DNA of 64,000 nt from JACVRW01 sp963751105 (GCA_963751105.1 CAVVTG010000002.1:2808612-2872611); one strand, 5' to 3'; shown: positions 46,517-55,233, numbered from the stretch's first letter. Numbers and translations are program-made. The notes: generated from the sequence alone by a model not told the origin.

Positions 46517-47389
46517 CTACTCCGCGCTTCTCGCCCGTGCCATCCCGTACACGCCGGTCACGGTGACCAGCGCGATCAGGCCGGCGAGCACCCAGGCCAC
46601 CGGCTCGCCCCAGTCGACGGCCGACTCGTAGCGGGCGATCGCGATCGCCAGCAGCACGCCTAGGGCGGCTGAGCCGAGGAAGGTGAAGCGCGCCCGGTGC
46701 AGGTCGTTCTCCCTGATCGTCAGCGCGGCGAGGGTGCCCACGCCGAGGAACCAGGCCGACAGCGCGTGCGAGGTCAGCGGGGTGAGCGGCCAGGGCCAGA
46801 TGTCGATCGCCGTGTCGGCGGCAACGAGCTGGACGGCGCCGATGGCGAGCATCGTCACCGAGATCAGCCCGAATGCGACCTTGAGGATCCCCGGGAGCCG
46901 CGGCCCGGCCGGCGGGTCGCCGCCGTCCATGCGCAACTGCATCGTGATGAGGATGGCCAGGCCGACCGGGATCACGATGTACACGGCGAGCCAGGCCCAG
47001 GCGGCGAAGGCCGGCTGGAAGTCGTCGTCGAAGTGGAACAGGTCGAGGTCGAGCAGGGTGGCGAGCAACTTGGTGCAGGCCACGATCAGCACGGCGAAGG
47101 CCACGGGGCGCACCTCGGCCCAGCTCTTCGCGCGCGAGGCGGGGAAGAGCAGGATGAAGCCGGTGTAGAAGAAGGCGCCGTCCACCGTGGCGGTGATGGG
47201 CGCCTTGATCGTCCAGGCGAAGAAGTCCTCGGTGCGCTCTGGGAAGACGAACAGCTGCGTGCCGCCGAGCAGCACGAGGATGCTGCCGACGAGGAAGAGG
47301 AGGCTGAGGGCGGGAAGAACGGGCCGGATGGCCCGCTCCTGTTCGGTCGAGGTTGTCACCAAGGGGGATTCTGCCGTGGAGGTGGCCAT
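46517..47389 (-). CDS. Polytopic membrane protein of unknown function
   Basis: About 290 residues from ATG 47389 (a GTG at 47407 is also in frame). Seven or eight hydrophobic helices are visible, e.g. VLPALSLLFLVGSILVLLGG, WLAVYIVIPVGLAILITMQL, ISVTMLAIGAVQLVA and AALGVLLAIAIARYESAVDW. A soluble loop has EDFFAWTIKAPIT. No transporter motif recognised. Parallel to and 16 bp upstream of the beta-propeller gene. Confidence 0.75.
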   Translation of the reverse strand: MATSTAESPLVTTSTEQERAIRPVLPALSLLFLVGSILVLLGGTQLFVFPERTEDFFAWTIKAPITATVDGAFFYTGFILLFPASRAKSWAEVRPVAFAVLIVACTKLLATLLDLDLFHFDDDFQPAFAAWAWLAVYIVIPVGLAILITMQLRMDGGDPPAGPRLPGILKVAFGLISVTMLAIGAVQLVAADTAIDIWPWPLTPLTSHALSAWFLGVGTLAALTIRENDLHRARFTFLGSAALGVLLAIAIARYESAVDWGEPVAWVLAGLIALVTVTGVYGMARARSAE

Positions 47390-47432
47390 GTAAGGGCCGA
47401 CCTCCACGGCGTTGATTTATTCCATCGGATTC

Positions 47433-48125
47433 TCAGCCGAACACGATGTAGTTGTAGTTCGTGCCGGCCGCACCGTCGGGGTCGGCGGCGACCGCCGTGG
47501 GATTGCAGACCTTGATGGTCAGCGTGGACGTCTCCACCTCGGTGTGGAACGTGAACAGGCCGCCGAAGCCGGACCCGGGGGTCACGAAGGCCGCCTTGCC
47601 CGAGATGTTCTGGGCCGCCGGCGTGGGATCGATGTCCTTGCTCGCGCACTCACCCGGATCGATCGACGCGAAGTTCCGGCTCGCCGTCCCCGAGTAGAGG
47701 CCAACGTCCGGCGCGTTGAGGCTGCCGTTCTCGATCTCGTTCGAGTCGACGGCGTTCGAAGCCAGCTCGGAATCCGTGACCGCACTCGTGCCGATCTCGC
47801 TGCTGCCGGCCGACGCGCTTCCCAGGTCAGCCGCGGTCAGGGTGTCCGGCGCGACCTTGGCCGAGGTCACCGCGTTGTCCGGCAGCTCGAAGCTCGACTG
47901 CACCTGAGCCTGAAGCGGCCCACTCAGGTCGGTCATCTGGATGCCGCCGTTGAGGATGTCGGCGGTCCGCACATGACCGTTCTTGATCTTCTTGGTGGTG
48001 ACGGCGTTGGTCTTGAGCTGCTTCGGCCCGATCAGGACCTTGGCGGCGTAGCTGGTGCCGCCGAGGGCGGCGAACAGGGCGATGCAGGCAATCGCCAGGG
48101 CGGCGATGTTGAGGCGCTTGGGCAT
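47433..48125 (-). CDS. Secreted repeat protein of a Thermoleophilia-type family
   Basis: 230 residues. Signal peptide MPKRLNIAALAIACIALFAA then LGGTSYA, followed by irregular short repeats of the form N-A-V-(T/D)-S-x-(K/E)-(V/I) (NAVTTKKIKNGHV; NAVTSAKVAPDTL; SAVTDSELASNAV; NAVDSNEIENGSL), suggestive of a beta-helix or fibre. The C-terminal domain has two cysteines (PGECASKDI; IKVCNPTAV). This architecture is, to my knowledge, highly multiplied in Solirubrobacterales genomes. Function unknown. Confidence 0.75.
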   Translation of the reverse strand: MPKRLNIAALAIACIALFAALGGTSYAAKVLIGPKQLKTNAVTTKKIKNGHVRTADILNGGIQMTDLSGPLQAQVQSSFELPDNAVTSAKVAPDTLTAADLGSASAGSSEIGTSAVTDSELASNAVDSNEIENGSLNAPDVGLYSGTASRNFASIDPGECASKDIDPTPAAQNISGKAAFVTPGSGFGGLFTFHTEVETSTLTIKVCNPTAVAADPDGAAGTNYNYIVFG

Positions 48126-48203
48126 GACGGACCTCCTGGGGTCGGTTGGTGACTCAGTGGTCCTCCAACCGGGGAGAGGGGCCCGACTTACGGAACGAGC
48201 AAA

Positions 48204-48225
48204 CGGGGGGCAAGAATGCCCCCCG
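48204..48225 (-). terminator. Hairpin terminator after the KDEAATASVI-repeat gene
   Basis: A perfect 9-bp stem (CGGGGGGCA/TGCCCCCCG) with an AGAA loop, 29 bp past the stop of the repeat protein gene on the minus strand. No T-tract follows. Confidence 0.7.
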
Positions 48226-48253
48226 CTGTGCTCGCGTGCCTATGGCCGACGGC

Positions 48254-48814
48254 TTACCGAAGGGCGGCCGCGGGTCCGTGCGGGTCCGTCCGGTTGGCCT
48301 CTTCCTGGCTGATGCTGCCCCTCGAGGGAGCGATGACCGACGCCGTGGCGGCCTCGTCCTTGGTCTCGGTCGAGCTGGACTGCGTCTGCGGGGTGTTGAT
48401 CACCGACGCCGTCGCGGCCTCGTCCTTGGTCTCCGGGGTGGCGTAGGTGCCGGCGCCGATGGCCGATGCCGTGGCCGCCTCGTCCTTGGTCTGGGTCGAG
48501 CTGCCCGACTTCGGGGATCCCATCAACGCGGCCACTCCGGCCTCGTCCTTGGCGAGGGTCCCCTCGCCGGCCTGCGGCCGGGTCGCGATCGCCGACGCCA
48601 CGCCGGCCTCGTTCTTGGCCGAGACGCCGCTGCCCGGCTGGGCGGGCGGGTCGGCCACGATCACCTTGGTCGAGGTGGGCGCCACCGAGTCACCGTCGTT
48701 CTCGATCAGGGCGTAGGCCCCGGTCGCGCCGGCCGCTCCGAGGGCCAGGGCCAGCACCGGCACCAGCAGCTTGCGGGTGTCCGGAAGGGTGATCTGTCGC
48801 TGTGCGTACTGCAT
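48254..48814 (-). CDS. Membrane-anchored protein with five KDEAATASVI-like repeats
   Basis: 186 residues from ATG 48814. A short cytosolic N-terminus and one membrane helix (KLLVPVLALALGAAGATGAY, about 16-36) are followed by an external or disordered region. It holds five copies of an 11-residue motif, consensus T-K-D-E-A-A-T-A-S-V-I, at residues 66-76, 88-98, 109-119, 129-139 and 151-161, spaced 20-22 apart by Ser/Thr/Gly/Pro linkers. No known family. It starts 33 bp after the adenylate cyclase on the same strand, so the two may share an operon. Confidence 0.75.
   Translation of the reverse strand: MQYAQRQITLPDTRKLLVPVLALALGAAGATGAYALIENDGDSVAPTSTKVIVADPPAQPGSGVSAKNEAGVASAIATRPQAGEGTLAKDEAGVAALMGSPKSGSSTQTKDEAATASAIGAGTYATPETKDEAATASVINTPQTQSSSTETKDEAATASVIAPSRGSISQEEANRTDPHGPAAALR
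48332..48619 (-). repeat. Tandem coding repeats (five copies, ~60-66 bp period)
   Basis: Each copy encodes an 11-residue (A/T)K(D/N)EA(A/G)xA(S/A)xI unit. On the plus strand the last three copies share the block GCGGCCTCGTCCTTGGTCTC (or near it); the first two are diverged. The gradient suggests expansion at the 3' end by recent duplication. Confidence 0.85.
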
Positions 48815-48846
48815 GACTACCTCCTGGGTTCCGCCGTCTGAACCAT

Positions 48847-49404
48847 TCAGACGGCTATTGCGACGGGGCTCAGCTCTCGCATCTGAAGCGAGTGGGCCAC
48901 GAAGACTTGGATCGGGTTGAGCGCGCCGCGAGGGCACCACTGGCCCCGGTCGATCAGCTCGAACGCGTCGACTGAAGGAAGGGCCTGGGCCGCGCCGTCA
49001 CTCACCAGCAGCTCGCCCTCAGCGGCGAACTCGACCAGCCGGGCGGTCACGTTGACCGTGTTGCCGTACCAGTCGTCGGCGCAGCTGACCGCCGGCCCGC
49101 TGTGCACCGCCACGCGCAGGAGCTGCGGCGTGGGCAGGGCGCGCAGCTCGTCCGCCAGGCGAAGACCGAGGCAGACCATGTCCCAGGCGTCGAAGCCGTG
49201 GACCATGACCGCGTCGCCCATCGCCTTGACGAACTCGGCTCCGCAGTCAGCCGCGAGCGAGCGCGTCGCGCTCTGCAGCTCCAGCGCGACCTCGACGCCC
49301 GCCTCGTCGCCGCGGGAGGCCGTGAGGGCGGTGAAGCCGACGAGGTCTGCGAAGAGGAAGCTGTGTGAGTTTCGGTGCTGCGCCATACCCCCTAGGCGTG
49401 ACAC
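48847..49404 (-). CDS. Stand-alone class III adenylate cyclase
   Basis: 185 residues, a single cyclase homology domain. Metal-binding aspartates are in FLFADLVGFTALT and KAMGDAVMV; the Lys of VKAMGD favours ATP over GTP. DDWYGNTVNVTARLVEF has the transition-state Asn and Arg. All catalytic residues are present, so it should make cAMP. No sensor domain is attached. Start GTG 49404, or ATG 49386. A downstream partner could be the KDEAATASVI protein. Confidence 0.85.
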   Translation of the reverse strand: MSRLGGMAQHRNSHSFLFADLVGFTALTASRGDEAGVEVALELQSATRSLAADCGAEFVKAMGDAVMVHGFDAWDMVCLGLRLADELRALPTPQLLRVAVHSGPAVSCADDWYGNTVNVTARLVEFAAEGELLVSDGAAQALPSVDAFELIDRGQWCPRGALNPIQVFVAHSLQMRELSPVAIAV

Positions 49405-49443
49405 CCGGGGGAACGACGTTCACTGCACCGGAACGGCTCGTGT

Positions 49444-51168
49444 TCAGGCCTCCAGACCCTCGAGCATGTAGTCGAACACCTCGGGGCTGCGCTCGTCCGA
49501 TGATCGTGTCGAGGTGGCCCAGGCCGTCGAACACCTTCAGCCGGTGGCGCCCGGGTTGATGCGAGGCGAAGTGAGCGAAGCTGAGCCGCTGTCCGTCGGG
49601 GAGGAACATCCTGTTCTCGGAGCCGGCGACGAAGGTGAAGGCGGCTTCGTCTGCGGCGCCTCGGCCACGTAGCTCGCCGGCATCCCGTCCAGCTCCTCGA
49701 CCGGCACGAGCGCGCCCGCCCCCACGCTCTTGATGAGTTGCCGGATGAAGCCGAAGGTCGAGTAGCCGAGCTCGCGGCCCAGCCAATCGTGCACGTCGCG
49801 ATCCATCTCGGCGTGACGCAACAGCACGTCGGGGCCCGCTCCGTACATGTAGTTGGCGGTGGCGCACACGGGGTTGCGGCAGTCGGCATCGCGGCGCACC
49901 AGGCCGGCTATGCCGGAGAAGATGTTCGCGTGGATCGAGGGCGAGCGGATCCCCCACTGGGCGTCGGCGCCCGCGAGGAAGCTGCCGGCCACCGGGAACA
50001 TCGCGAGCTGCTTGACCCGCGACTTCGGGGTGACCCTGATGTGGAGCGACACCGCGCTCGAGACCACGTGCGTCACGTCGGGTAACAGCCCGGAGGCCGC
50101 GGCGGCCGTGAAGTTGATCGACCCCTGGCAGTGGGTGATGGCCTTCAGCGTGGAAGCACCGCTGCGCTCGAGCACCGTCTCCACCGCCGCCGGGTGGTCG
50201 TAGCGCGCCACCCGGTCGTGGGTGTAGTCGAGGCCCGGGAAGTCGATCGAGCCGCGCCAGTTCTGGACCCACACGTCGTAGCCCTCGTCGAGCAGCCGCT
50301 CGGCCAGGCTCGTGCCGCGGGGCTGGCCGTAGAAGAGCTGCGCGCGCACGCCGGCGCCGTGCGAGAGCATCACCGGCTGGGCGTCCTTGGCGATCGAGCC
50401 GCGGCGCAGGTGATGAAGGTTGAGGTCCACGCCGTCGCCGGTCGAGTAGGGCACGATCTCGCGCTCGAGGCCGGGATGCCCGGCCACCTCGTGCCAGCCG
50501 CTGCCCGCGTCCTCGCCGCGACGGCGATCGCGCGGGAAGCTGGGCAGCGAGTCGGCCACCTCGTCCCCGCGGTAGGTGCGCACCATCTCACCCAGGAAGA
50601 AGCGGTTGAAGGCGCCGACGGCGCGTGCGCGGGCGAGCCGCGATTCGGCCTGCCCGCGCATCGACATCGCCTCGCGCAGGACGGCCACGTAGCCGATCGT
50701 CAGGACACCCGTGGCCACCAGGTGCTCGTCGTCCTCGTCGTCATCGTCCCGATGGCCGCCGTAAAGGCGGACGAACAGCGTCGTCGTGTCGCGCCAGGAG
50801 TCGAAGTTCGAATCGTCCTCCACGAGCTTGAAGCCGCTCAGGGTGAGAGGGGCGCCCACGTGGTCGCGCAGGAAGAGGCGGTAGCGCATGCGAGCGTGCC
50901 GGGCGTCGGGCTCGCGCGAGAAGAGCTGGATCCAGCCCGACTCGACCACCAGGCGCCCGCCCAGCTCGTCACACTCGAGGTCGCCCTCGGCGAGGCCGTG
51001 CGCGTTGCGGTCGCCGACGAACTCGTCGAGGTCGTGGATGCGGATCGTGAGCTTGAGCGCGGCGGCCCTCCCGTCCTGGCGTCCTCGGTAGAGGGCCTGA
51101 TTGAAGTCGGTCTCCTGGAAGGAGAGGAAGCCCTTCATCTCCTCGTTGAACCGGATTCCGCGTGTCAT
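49444..51168 (-). CDS. Alpha/beta hydrolase with Cys nucleophile elbow (companion of the GMC oxidase), two frameshifts
   Basis: About 574 residues after correction. An N-terminal domain (RGIRFNEEMKGFLSFQETDF to YRLFLRDHVGAPLTLSGFKL, then SWRDTTTLFVRLY) precedes the hydrolase fold: VMLSHGAGVRAQLFYG, YDVWVQNWRGSIDFPG and the elbow KAITHCQGSINF, where Cys replaces Ser. After SYVAEAP one base is missing (~49655), then ADEAAFTFVAGSENRMFLPD and VFDGLGHLDTIIG, one extra base (~49500), then ERSPEVFDYMLEGLEA and TGA 49444. The ATG overlaps the GMC stop (ATGA). In other bacteria the same two modules occur as one long polypeptide. Confidence 0.75.
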
Positions 51169-52871
51169 GGCTGCTCCTCTACGCGTTCGATCATGCGCTC
51201 GGCGAAGCGGTCGGCGACGGCCGCGATCGTGAACGAGGGATTGGGCCCCACCGGGCCCGGCATCACCGAGCCGTCGGCCACGAACAGTCCGGGGCGGCCG
51301 AACACCTCGCCCCAGGTGTCGACGACACCGTCGCGCGGGTCCTCGGCCATCGCGCATCCGCCCACCGGATGGGCGGCGGCCGAGCGGGCCCGGTCGAGCA
51401 GCGGCTTCGGCCCGAGCTTGCCCCCGAGCTCGTGGGCCACGCGCTCCGCCAGGGCGTGGGTGGCGTCGTAGTAGCCCGCCGAGTCTCCCTCGGGATCCCA
51501 GTCGAGCTCGAGCTCGTCGCCCGCGCAGGCGTCAGGCGGCCGCCGGGCACGTCGCAGCCGAGCGAGAGCATCACCATCATCGAGGCCGACGAGCGCCCGC
51601 TCCCGAACACCCGGGCCAGGTCGCCGCTGACGTGGGTGCGGCGACGGCCCCGCAGGCGGTCCTTCAGTTTCCGCACGACCACGTCCCGCATCGCCCACAG
51701 GTCCTCCGGCACCTCCGGGCCGTGCCAGAGCCACTCGGTGAACTCCGGCCCGCCGCCCTCCTGGATCCACATCTGCCGGCCGTCCGCGTCCTCTTGACGC
51801 GGCCGAGCGCTGAGGGTGATCACCGGTCCGCGGCTCGGGTCGAGGCGACGCCAGTCTCCGCGTCGGCGTCGCTTGCAGTTGCGGGCCACCGACAGGAAGT
51901 CGCCGTTGCTGGAGTAGTTGCGCCCCAGCGCCGGGCTCAGACCGGGCAGCGACCCGCGGCTGGCCAGCAGCAGGCGGTTGGAGCCGAACGTGCCGGCGGC
52001 CACCACGACGATCTTCCCTGTCACCGTGCGGTCGATCTCGTCCGTGGGATCGAGCAGGTCCTCGCGGTGCTCGCCGCGGGCGCTCAGGTGCTGCAGGTAG
52101 CGGACCTCGTAGCCGTGCTCGGCGGGGCTCACGGCCACCGCCTCGCAGCAGGTGCGGATCTCGGCTCCCTCGCGCTTGGCCGCGCTCAGGTAGTTGTAGT
52201 CGAGCGTGTTCTTGGCGCCCTCGTTGCAGCCCACGTCGCACTCGCCGATGAGGCGGCAGGTGAAGCGGCGCTTGTCGTGCAGGTTGCCGTCGGGTGCGAG
52301 GGGCAGGCCCGGCTCGGTCGTTCCCGACTCGTCGGCGAAGGTGATGGCCAGCGGCGGATGGTCGACCTCGAGGCCGGCCTTTTGCGGCCGCCTCGGCGAA
52401 CGCGAGCGTCTTGGGCGTGGAGGCGTAGGGCTCCTGGTCGGTCGGATAGGGCGTGGGCGCGAGCACGGGCTCGACCCGGTCGTAGTGCGGCTCGAGCGCC
52501 TCCCGGTCGAGCGGCCACGGGCGCTCCCGCTCACCGTCGAACCAGCTGAAGCTGTCCTCGGGCTTTCGCAGGATCACGTTCGCGTAGATGAGCGAGCCGC
52601 CGCCCAGCCCCGCGGCCACGAGGGCGCTCACGTGGGGGAACGACCAGAGGTCGAACAGCCCGTGCAGGCCCGTGGCCGGGTCCCAGAAGTTCTCGCGCAT
52701 CCCGCGCGGCGTGCGGGGAAACGAGCCGGGCGGATAGGGCTGGCCGCGCTCGAGCACCAGGACCCTCTCGATCCCGGCCTCGGCCAGGCGGAACGCCGCC
52801 ACCGCGCCCCCGAATCCGGAGCCCACCACGACTGCATCGAAGTGCTCGGGTTGCGAGTCCCTGGGCCTCAT
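51165..52871 (-). CDS. GMC-family FAD oxidoreductase (cholesterol-oxidase-like), two compensating frameshifts
   Basis: About 568 residues from ATG 52871 (AGGAGG just upstream). FAD-binding GxGxxG is in DAVVVGSGFGGAVAAFRLAE with LVLERGQPYPPGSF; GLGGGSLIYANVILR and the C-terminal AAHPVGGCAMAEDPRDGVVD, LFVADGSVMPGPVGPNPSF carry the active-site His/Asn region. An extra A in AAAA at about 52382 and a missing G near 51520 shift the middle third (DHPPLAITFADESGTT to MMVMLSLGCDVPGG) by one frame. Such enzymes oxidise alcohols and release hydrogen peroxide. Divergent from the DyP-side genes. Confidence 0.82.
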   Translation of the reverse strand: MRPRDSQPEHFDAVVVGSGFGGAVAAFRLAEAGIERVLVLERGQPYPPGSFPRTPRGMRENFWDPATGLHGLFDLWSFPHVSALVAAGLGGGSLIYANVILRKPEDSFSWFDGERERPWPLDREALEPHYDRVEPVLAPTPYPTDQEPYASTPKTLAFAEAAAKGRPRGRPSAAGHHLRRRVGNDRAGPAPRTRRQPARQAPLHLPPHRRVRRGLQRGRQEHARLQLPERGQARGSRDPHLLRGGGREPRRARLRGPLPAAPERPRRAPRGPARSHGRDRPHGDREDRRGGRRHVRLQPPAAGQPRVAARSEPGAGAQLLQQRRLPVGGPQLQATPTRRLASPRPEPRTGDHPQRSAASRGRGRPADVDPGGRRAGVHRVALARPGGAGGPVGDAGRGRAETEGPPAGPSPHPRQRRPGPGVRERALVGLDDGDALARLRRARRPPDACAGDELELDWDPEGDSAGYYDATHALAERVAHELGGKLGPKPLLDRARSAAAHPVGGCAMAEDPRDGVVDTWGEVFGRPGLFVADGSVMPGPVGPNPSFTIAAVADRFAERMIERVEEQP

Positions 52872-52927
52872 CGCCCTCCTCGCCACCATACCTTGATCCG
52901 GCCTGTGCGCGGGCGTAGTGTTGGCTC

Positions 52928-53461
52928 GTGGAACGCCCTCGGTTTGGACGCTGGGGCGCGGTCACGGCACTCACTCCGCTGCGCCCGGGCTGGTCGGTCT
53001 GGCTGCGCCTCGTGTTCCTGTTCGGCAGGTCCACGAACGTCGCCGTGCGGCCGCTGATCCGGTCGCGCGTGATCGCCCTCGGGCGCTGGACGCTGCTCCC
53101 CCGCCGCGGCAAGACGGACGTGATGGTCTTCGAGACCAACTGGTCGGGCGCCTGGGAGAACTACATCGCCGATTTCGGGCGGACCATGCCCTGGCAGTGG
53201 CGCTCCATCTGGGGCGGCACCGAGCACTTCCCGGGCCCCCTGCCCACCACCGGCCTGCTGGGCTGGGTGGACGAGATCGACAAGGGGGTCGACCACTACT
53301 ACTCGGGCTACAGCGAGGGCGCGACCACGCAGGGGATCGTTCGCGCCCTGGCGCTGCGCGCGTCCCTGGACCGGTTCATCGACGAGGTCGACGGCGCCGG
53401 GCCCGACGAGTTCGCCCGGCGCTGGCGGCGCTTCGCGGCCGACGTTCAGGGGCTGATCTAG
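52928..53461 (+). CDS. Uncharacterised protein, first of two related small proteins before DyP
   Basis: 177 residues from GTG 52928. A hydrophobic-basic start (GWSVWLRLVFLFGRSTNV) suggests membrane association. The core VMVFETNWSGAWENYIADFG, WRSIWGGTEHFPGPLPTTG resembles the middle of the next gene product (see findings). C-terminal helix ALRASLDRFIDEVDGAG. Divergent from the GMC gene with 56 bp between starts, followed after 2 bp by the next gene. No family function known to me. Confidence 0.7.
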   Translation: MERPRFGRWGAVTALTPLRPGWSVWLRLVFLFGRSTNVAVRPLIRSRVIALGRWTLLPRRGKTDVMVFETNWSGAWENYIADFGRTMPWQWRSIWGGTEHFPGPLPTTGLLGWVDEIDKGVDHYYSGYSEGATTQGIVRALALRASLDRFIDEVDGAGPDEFARRWRRFAADVQGLI

Positions 53462-53463
53462 GG

Positions 53464-53919
53464 ATGGGGGACCTGGTGGTGGTGGCACCGGTGCTGCCCG
53501 CGCGTGAGCACACGCTGCGCGACCACCTTCGCGGGCTCGATCCGAGCCCCCTGGCCCAGCTGCCCTACGAGACCCACTTCGCCCGCTTCGTGATCCTGCC
53601 GGTGGACGGGCCGCAGCTGTTCTTCTCGAGCCGCTTCGACGTGAGCGTCGCCCGCTATCTCGAAGCCCTGGCCTCGCTGCCCGAGGCGGCCGAGATCTGG
53701 GGTCACTGCGTCGGCGGCGGCGCCGGCTCTCTGCTGGCCTATCTGTCGAAGCACCGGGTCAGGTCGCCCTACATCCTTCCGGCCTGGCCGGAGGTCAGCG
53801 TGGGCGAGGTCAACGCGGCCCTCGAGGGGCAGGCCGCCCTCTCGCAATTCATCATGGAGACGGGCGGCCTCGATCCGGTCGGCCTGGCGCACGCCTTCCG
53901 GCAGCGGTTCGCGCGATGA
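53464..53919 (+). CDS. Uncharacterised protein, second related small protein before DyP
   Basis: 151 residues from ATG 53464, 2 bp after the previous stop. The block THFARFVILPVDGPQLFFSS, RFDVSVARYLEALASLPEAA and EIWGHCVGGGAGSLL parallels FETNWSGAWENYIADF / SIWGG of the preceding protein, so both appear to share one domain. Its stop overlaps the DyP ATG by 4 bp, indicating translational coupling to the peroxidase. Confidence 0.7.
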   Translation: MGDLVVVAPVLPAREHTLRDHLRGLDPSPLAQLPYETHFARFVILPVDGPQLFFSSRFDVSVARYLEALASLPEAAEIWGHCVGGGAGSLLAYLSKHRVRSPYILPAWPEVSVGEVNAALEGQAALSQFIMETGGLDPVGLAHAFRQRFAR

Positions 53920-55233
53920 CGCTCGACCCGACCCAGCTCCAGGGCAACATCCTGCGGGGCTACCACTTCGGTCACGCGGCCTACCTGTTCGTCGGTGTCG
54001 ACGACCCCGCGGCCGGGCGGGCGCTGCTGGGCCGGCTGATCGATCCGGTGATCACCGAGGAGGAGTGGGGCGAGAGCCCGCCCTGGACCCTCAACGTGGC
54101 GCTCAGCTTCGCCGGGCTGCGGGCCGTCGGGCTCTCCGAAGCGGCGCTCGCGAGGTTCCCGGAGGAGTTCCGGTGCGGGATGGCCGCGCGGGCGGACGAG
54201 CTCGGCGACGTGGGGCCGAGCGCGCCGGATTGCTGGGAGAAGGGGCTCGAGCTCGGACAAGACCCATCTCCTGCTCACCGTGTACGCGCCGGCCGAGAGC
54301 ACGCGGGACGCGCAGCTCGACCGCTGGCTCGAGGTGGTCGAGCAGGCGCCCGGACTTCGTGCCGGCTTCGTGCAGTTGGCCGACGAGCTGCCGGAGGCGC
54401 GCGAGCACTTCGGCTTCGCCGACGGCTTCTCTCAGCCGGCGGTGGAGGGCAGCGGGCGCGACCCTCGCGGCGAGGGTGTGCTCCGGCATTTGCGTCGCTG
54501 GCGACAGATCCGGCTGGGCGAGTTCGTGCTGGGTCATCGCGACGAGGACGGTGTGGTGCCCGCGCAGGATCTTCCGCTCCTCCACAACGGCACCTTCATG
54601 GTCTGGCGAAAGCTCGAGCAGAACGTCGCGCTGTTTCGCTCGTGGGTTAGCGAGGCGGCGGGCGGCGATCCGGGCGAGGAGGAGTGGATCAAGGCGAAGA
54701 TCGTCGGGCGCTGGCCCAACGGCGACTCGCTGGTGCGCTCGCCGGACGGCCACGATCCGGGGCTCGACGGGCGCAACCAGTTTCTCTACGGCGGCGACGA
54801 GCAGGGTCTTCGCTGCCCGGTGGGCGCCCACGTGCGCCGCGCCTATCCGCGCGACGCTCTCGGCTTCCGCACCGATCGCACCCGGCGTCACCGCCTGCTG
54901 CGGCGCGGCATGCCCTACGGCCCGCCCTTGCCGGACGGCGTGCTCGAGGACGACGACGAGGAACGGGGCCTGGTCTTCGTCTGCCTCAACGCGAGCATCG
55001 CGCGGCAGTTCGAGCTCGTCCAGGGCCACTGGCTGAACGACGGCGACTCCTTCGGCCTCGGCGCCGACCGCGACTTCCTGCTGGGCGCCGCCGACTCGGA
55101 GGGCAAGATGACCGTGCCGGGCCGTATGCCGCGATTCCTGTCCCCGCAGCAGGAGTTCGTGCGGCTGCGCGGCGGCGAGTACCTGTTCGTGCCGGGGATG
55201 AACGCCCTGCGCTCGCTGGCCGCCGGCGCTTAG
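53916..55233 (+). CDS. DyP-type heme peroxidase, one frameshift
   Basis: About 438 residues after correction. The first frame gives TQLQGNILRGYHFGHAAYLF and NVALSFAGLRAVGLSEAAL. One extra base at 54257-54260 shifts to KTHLLLTVYAP and onward. Diagnostic DyP motifs follow: EHFGFADGFSQP (GxxDG with the catalytic Asp) and CPVGAHVRRAYPRD (proximal heme His and the Arg), then LVFVCLNASIARQFELVQGH. No signal peptide, so cytosolic or encapsulin-independent. It uses peroxide, which the divergent GMC oxidase could supply. Confidence 0.85.

Noticed and set aside
48332..48619. Coding repeats as a CRISPR array
   Set aside because: The repeats are in frame, diverge by codon, and the spacers are Ser/Thr/Gly/Pro linkers of the same protein.
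49537..51357. Start of the hydrolase at 51357
   Set aside because: The added N-terminus is antisense-like and overlaps the GMC gene; ATG 51168 gives the ATGA junction and a family-like opening.
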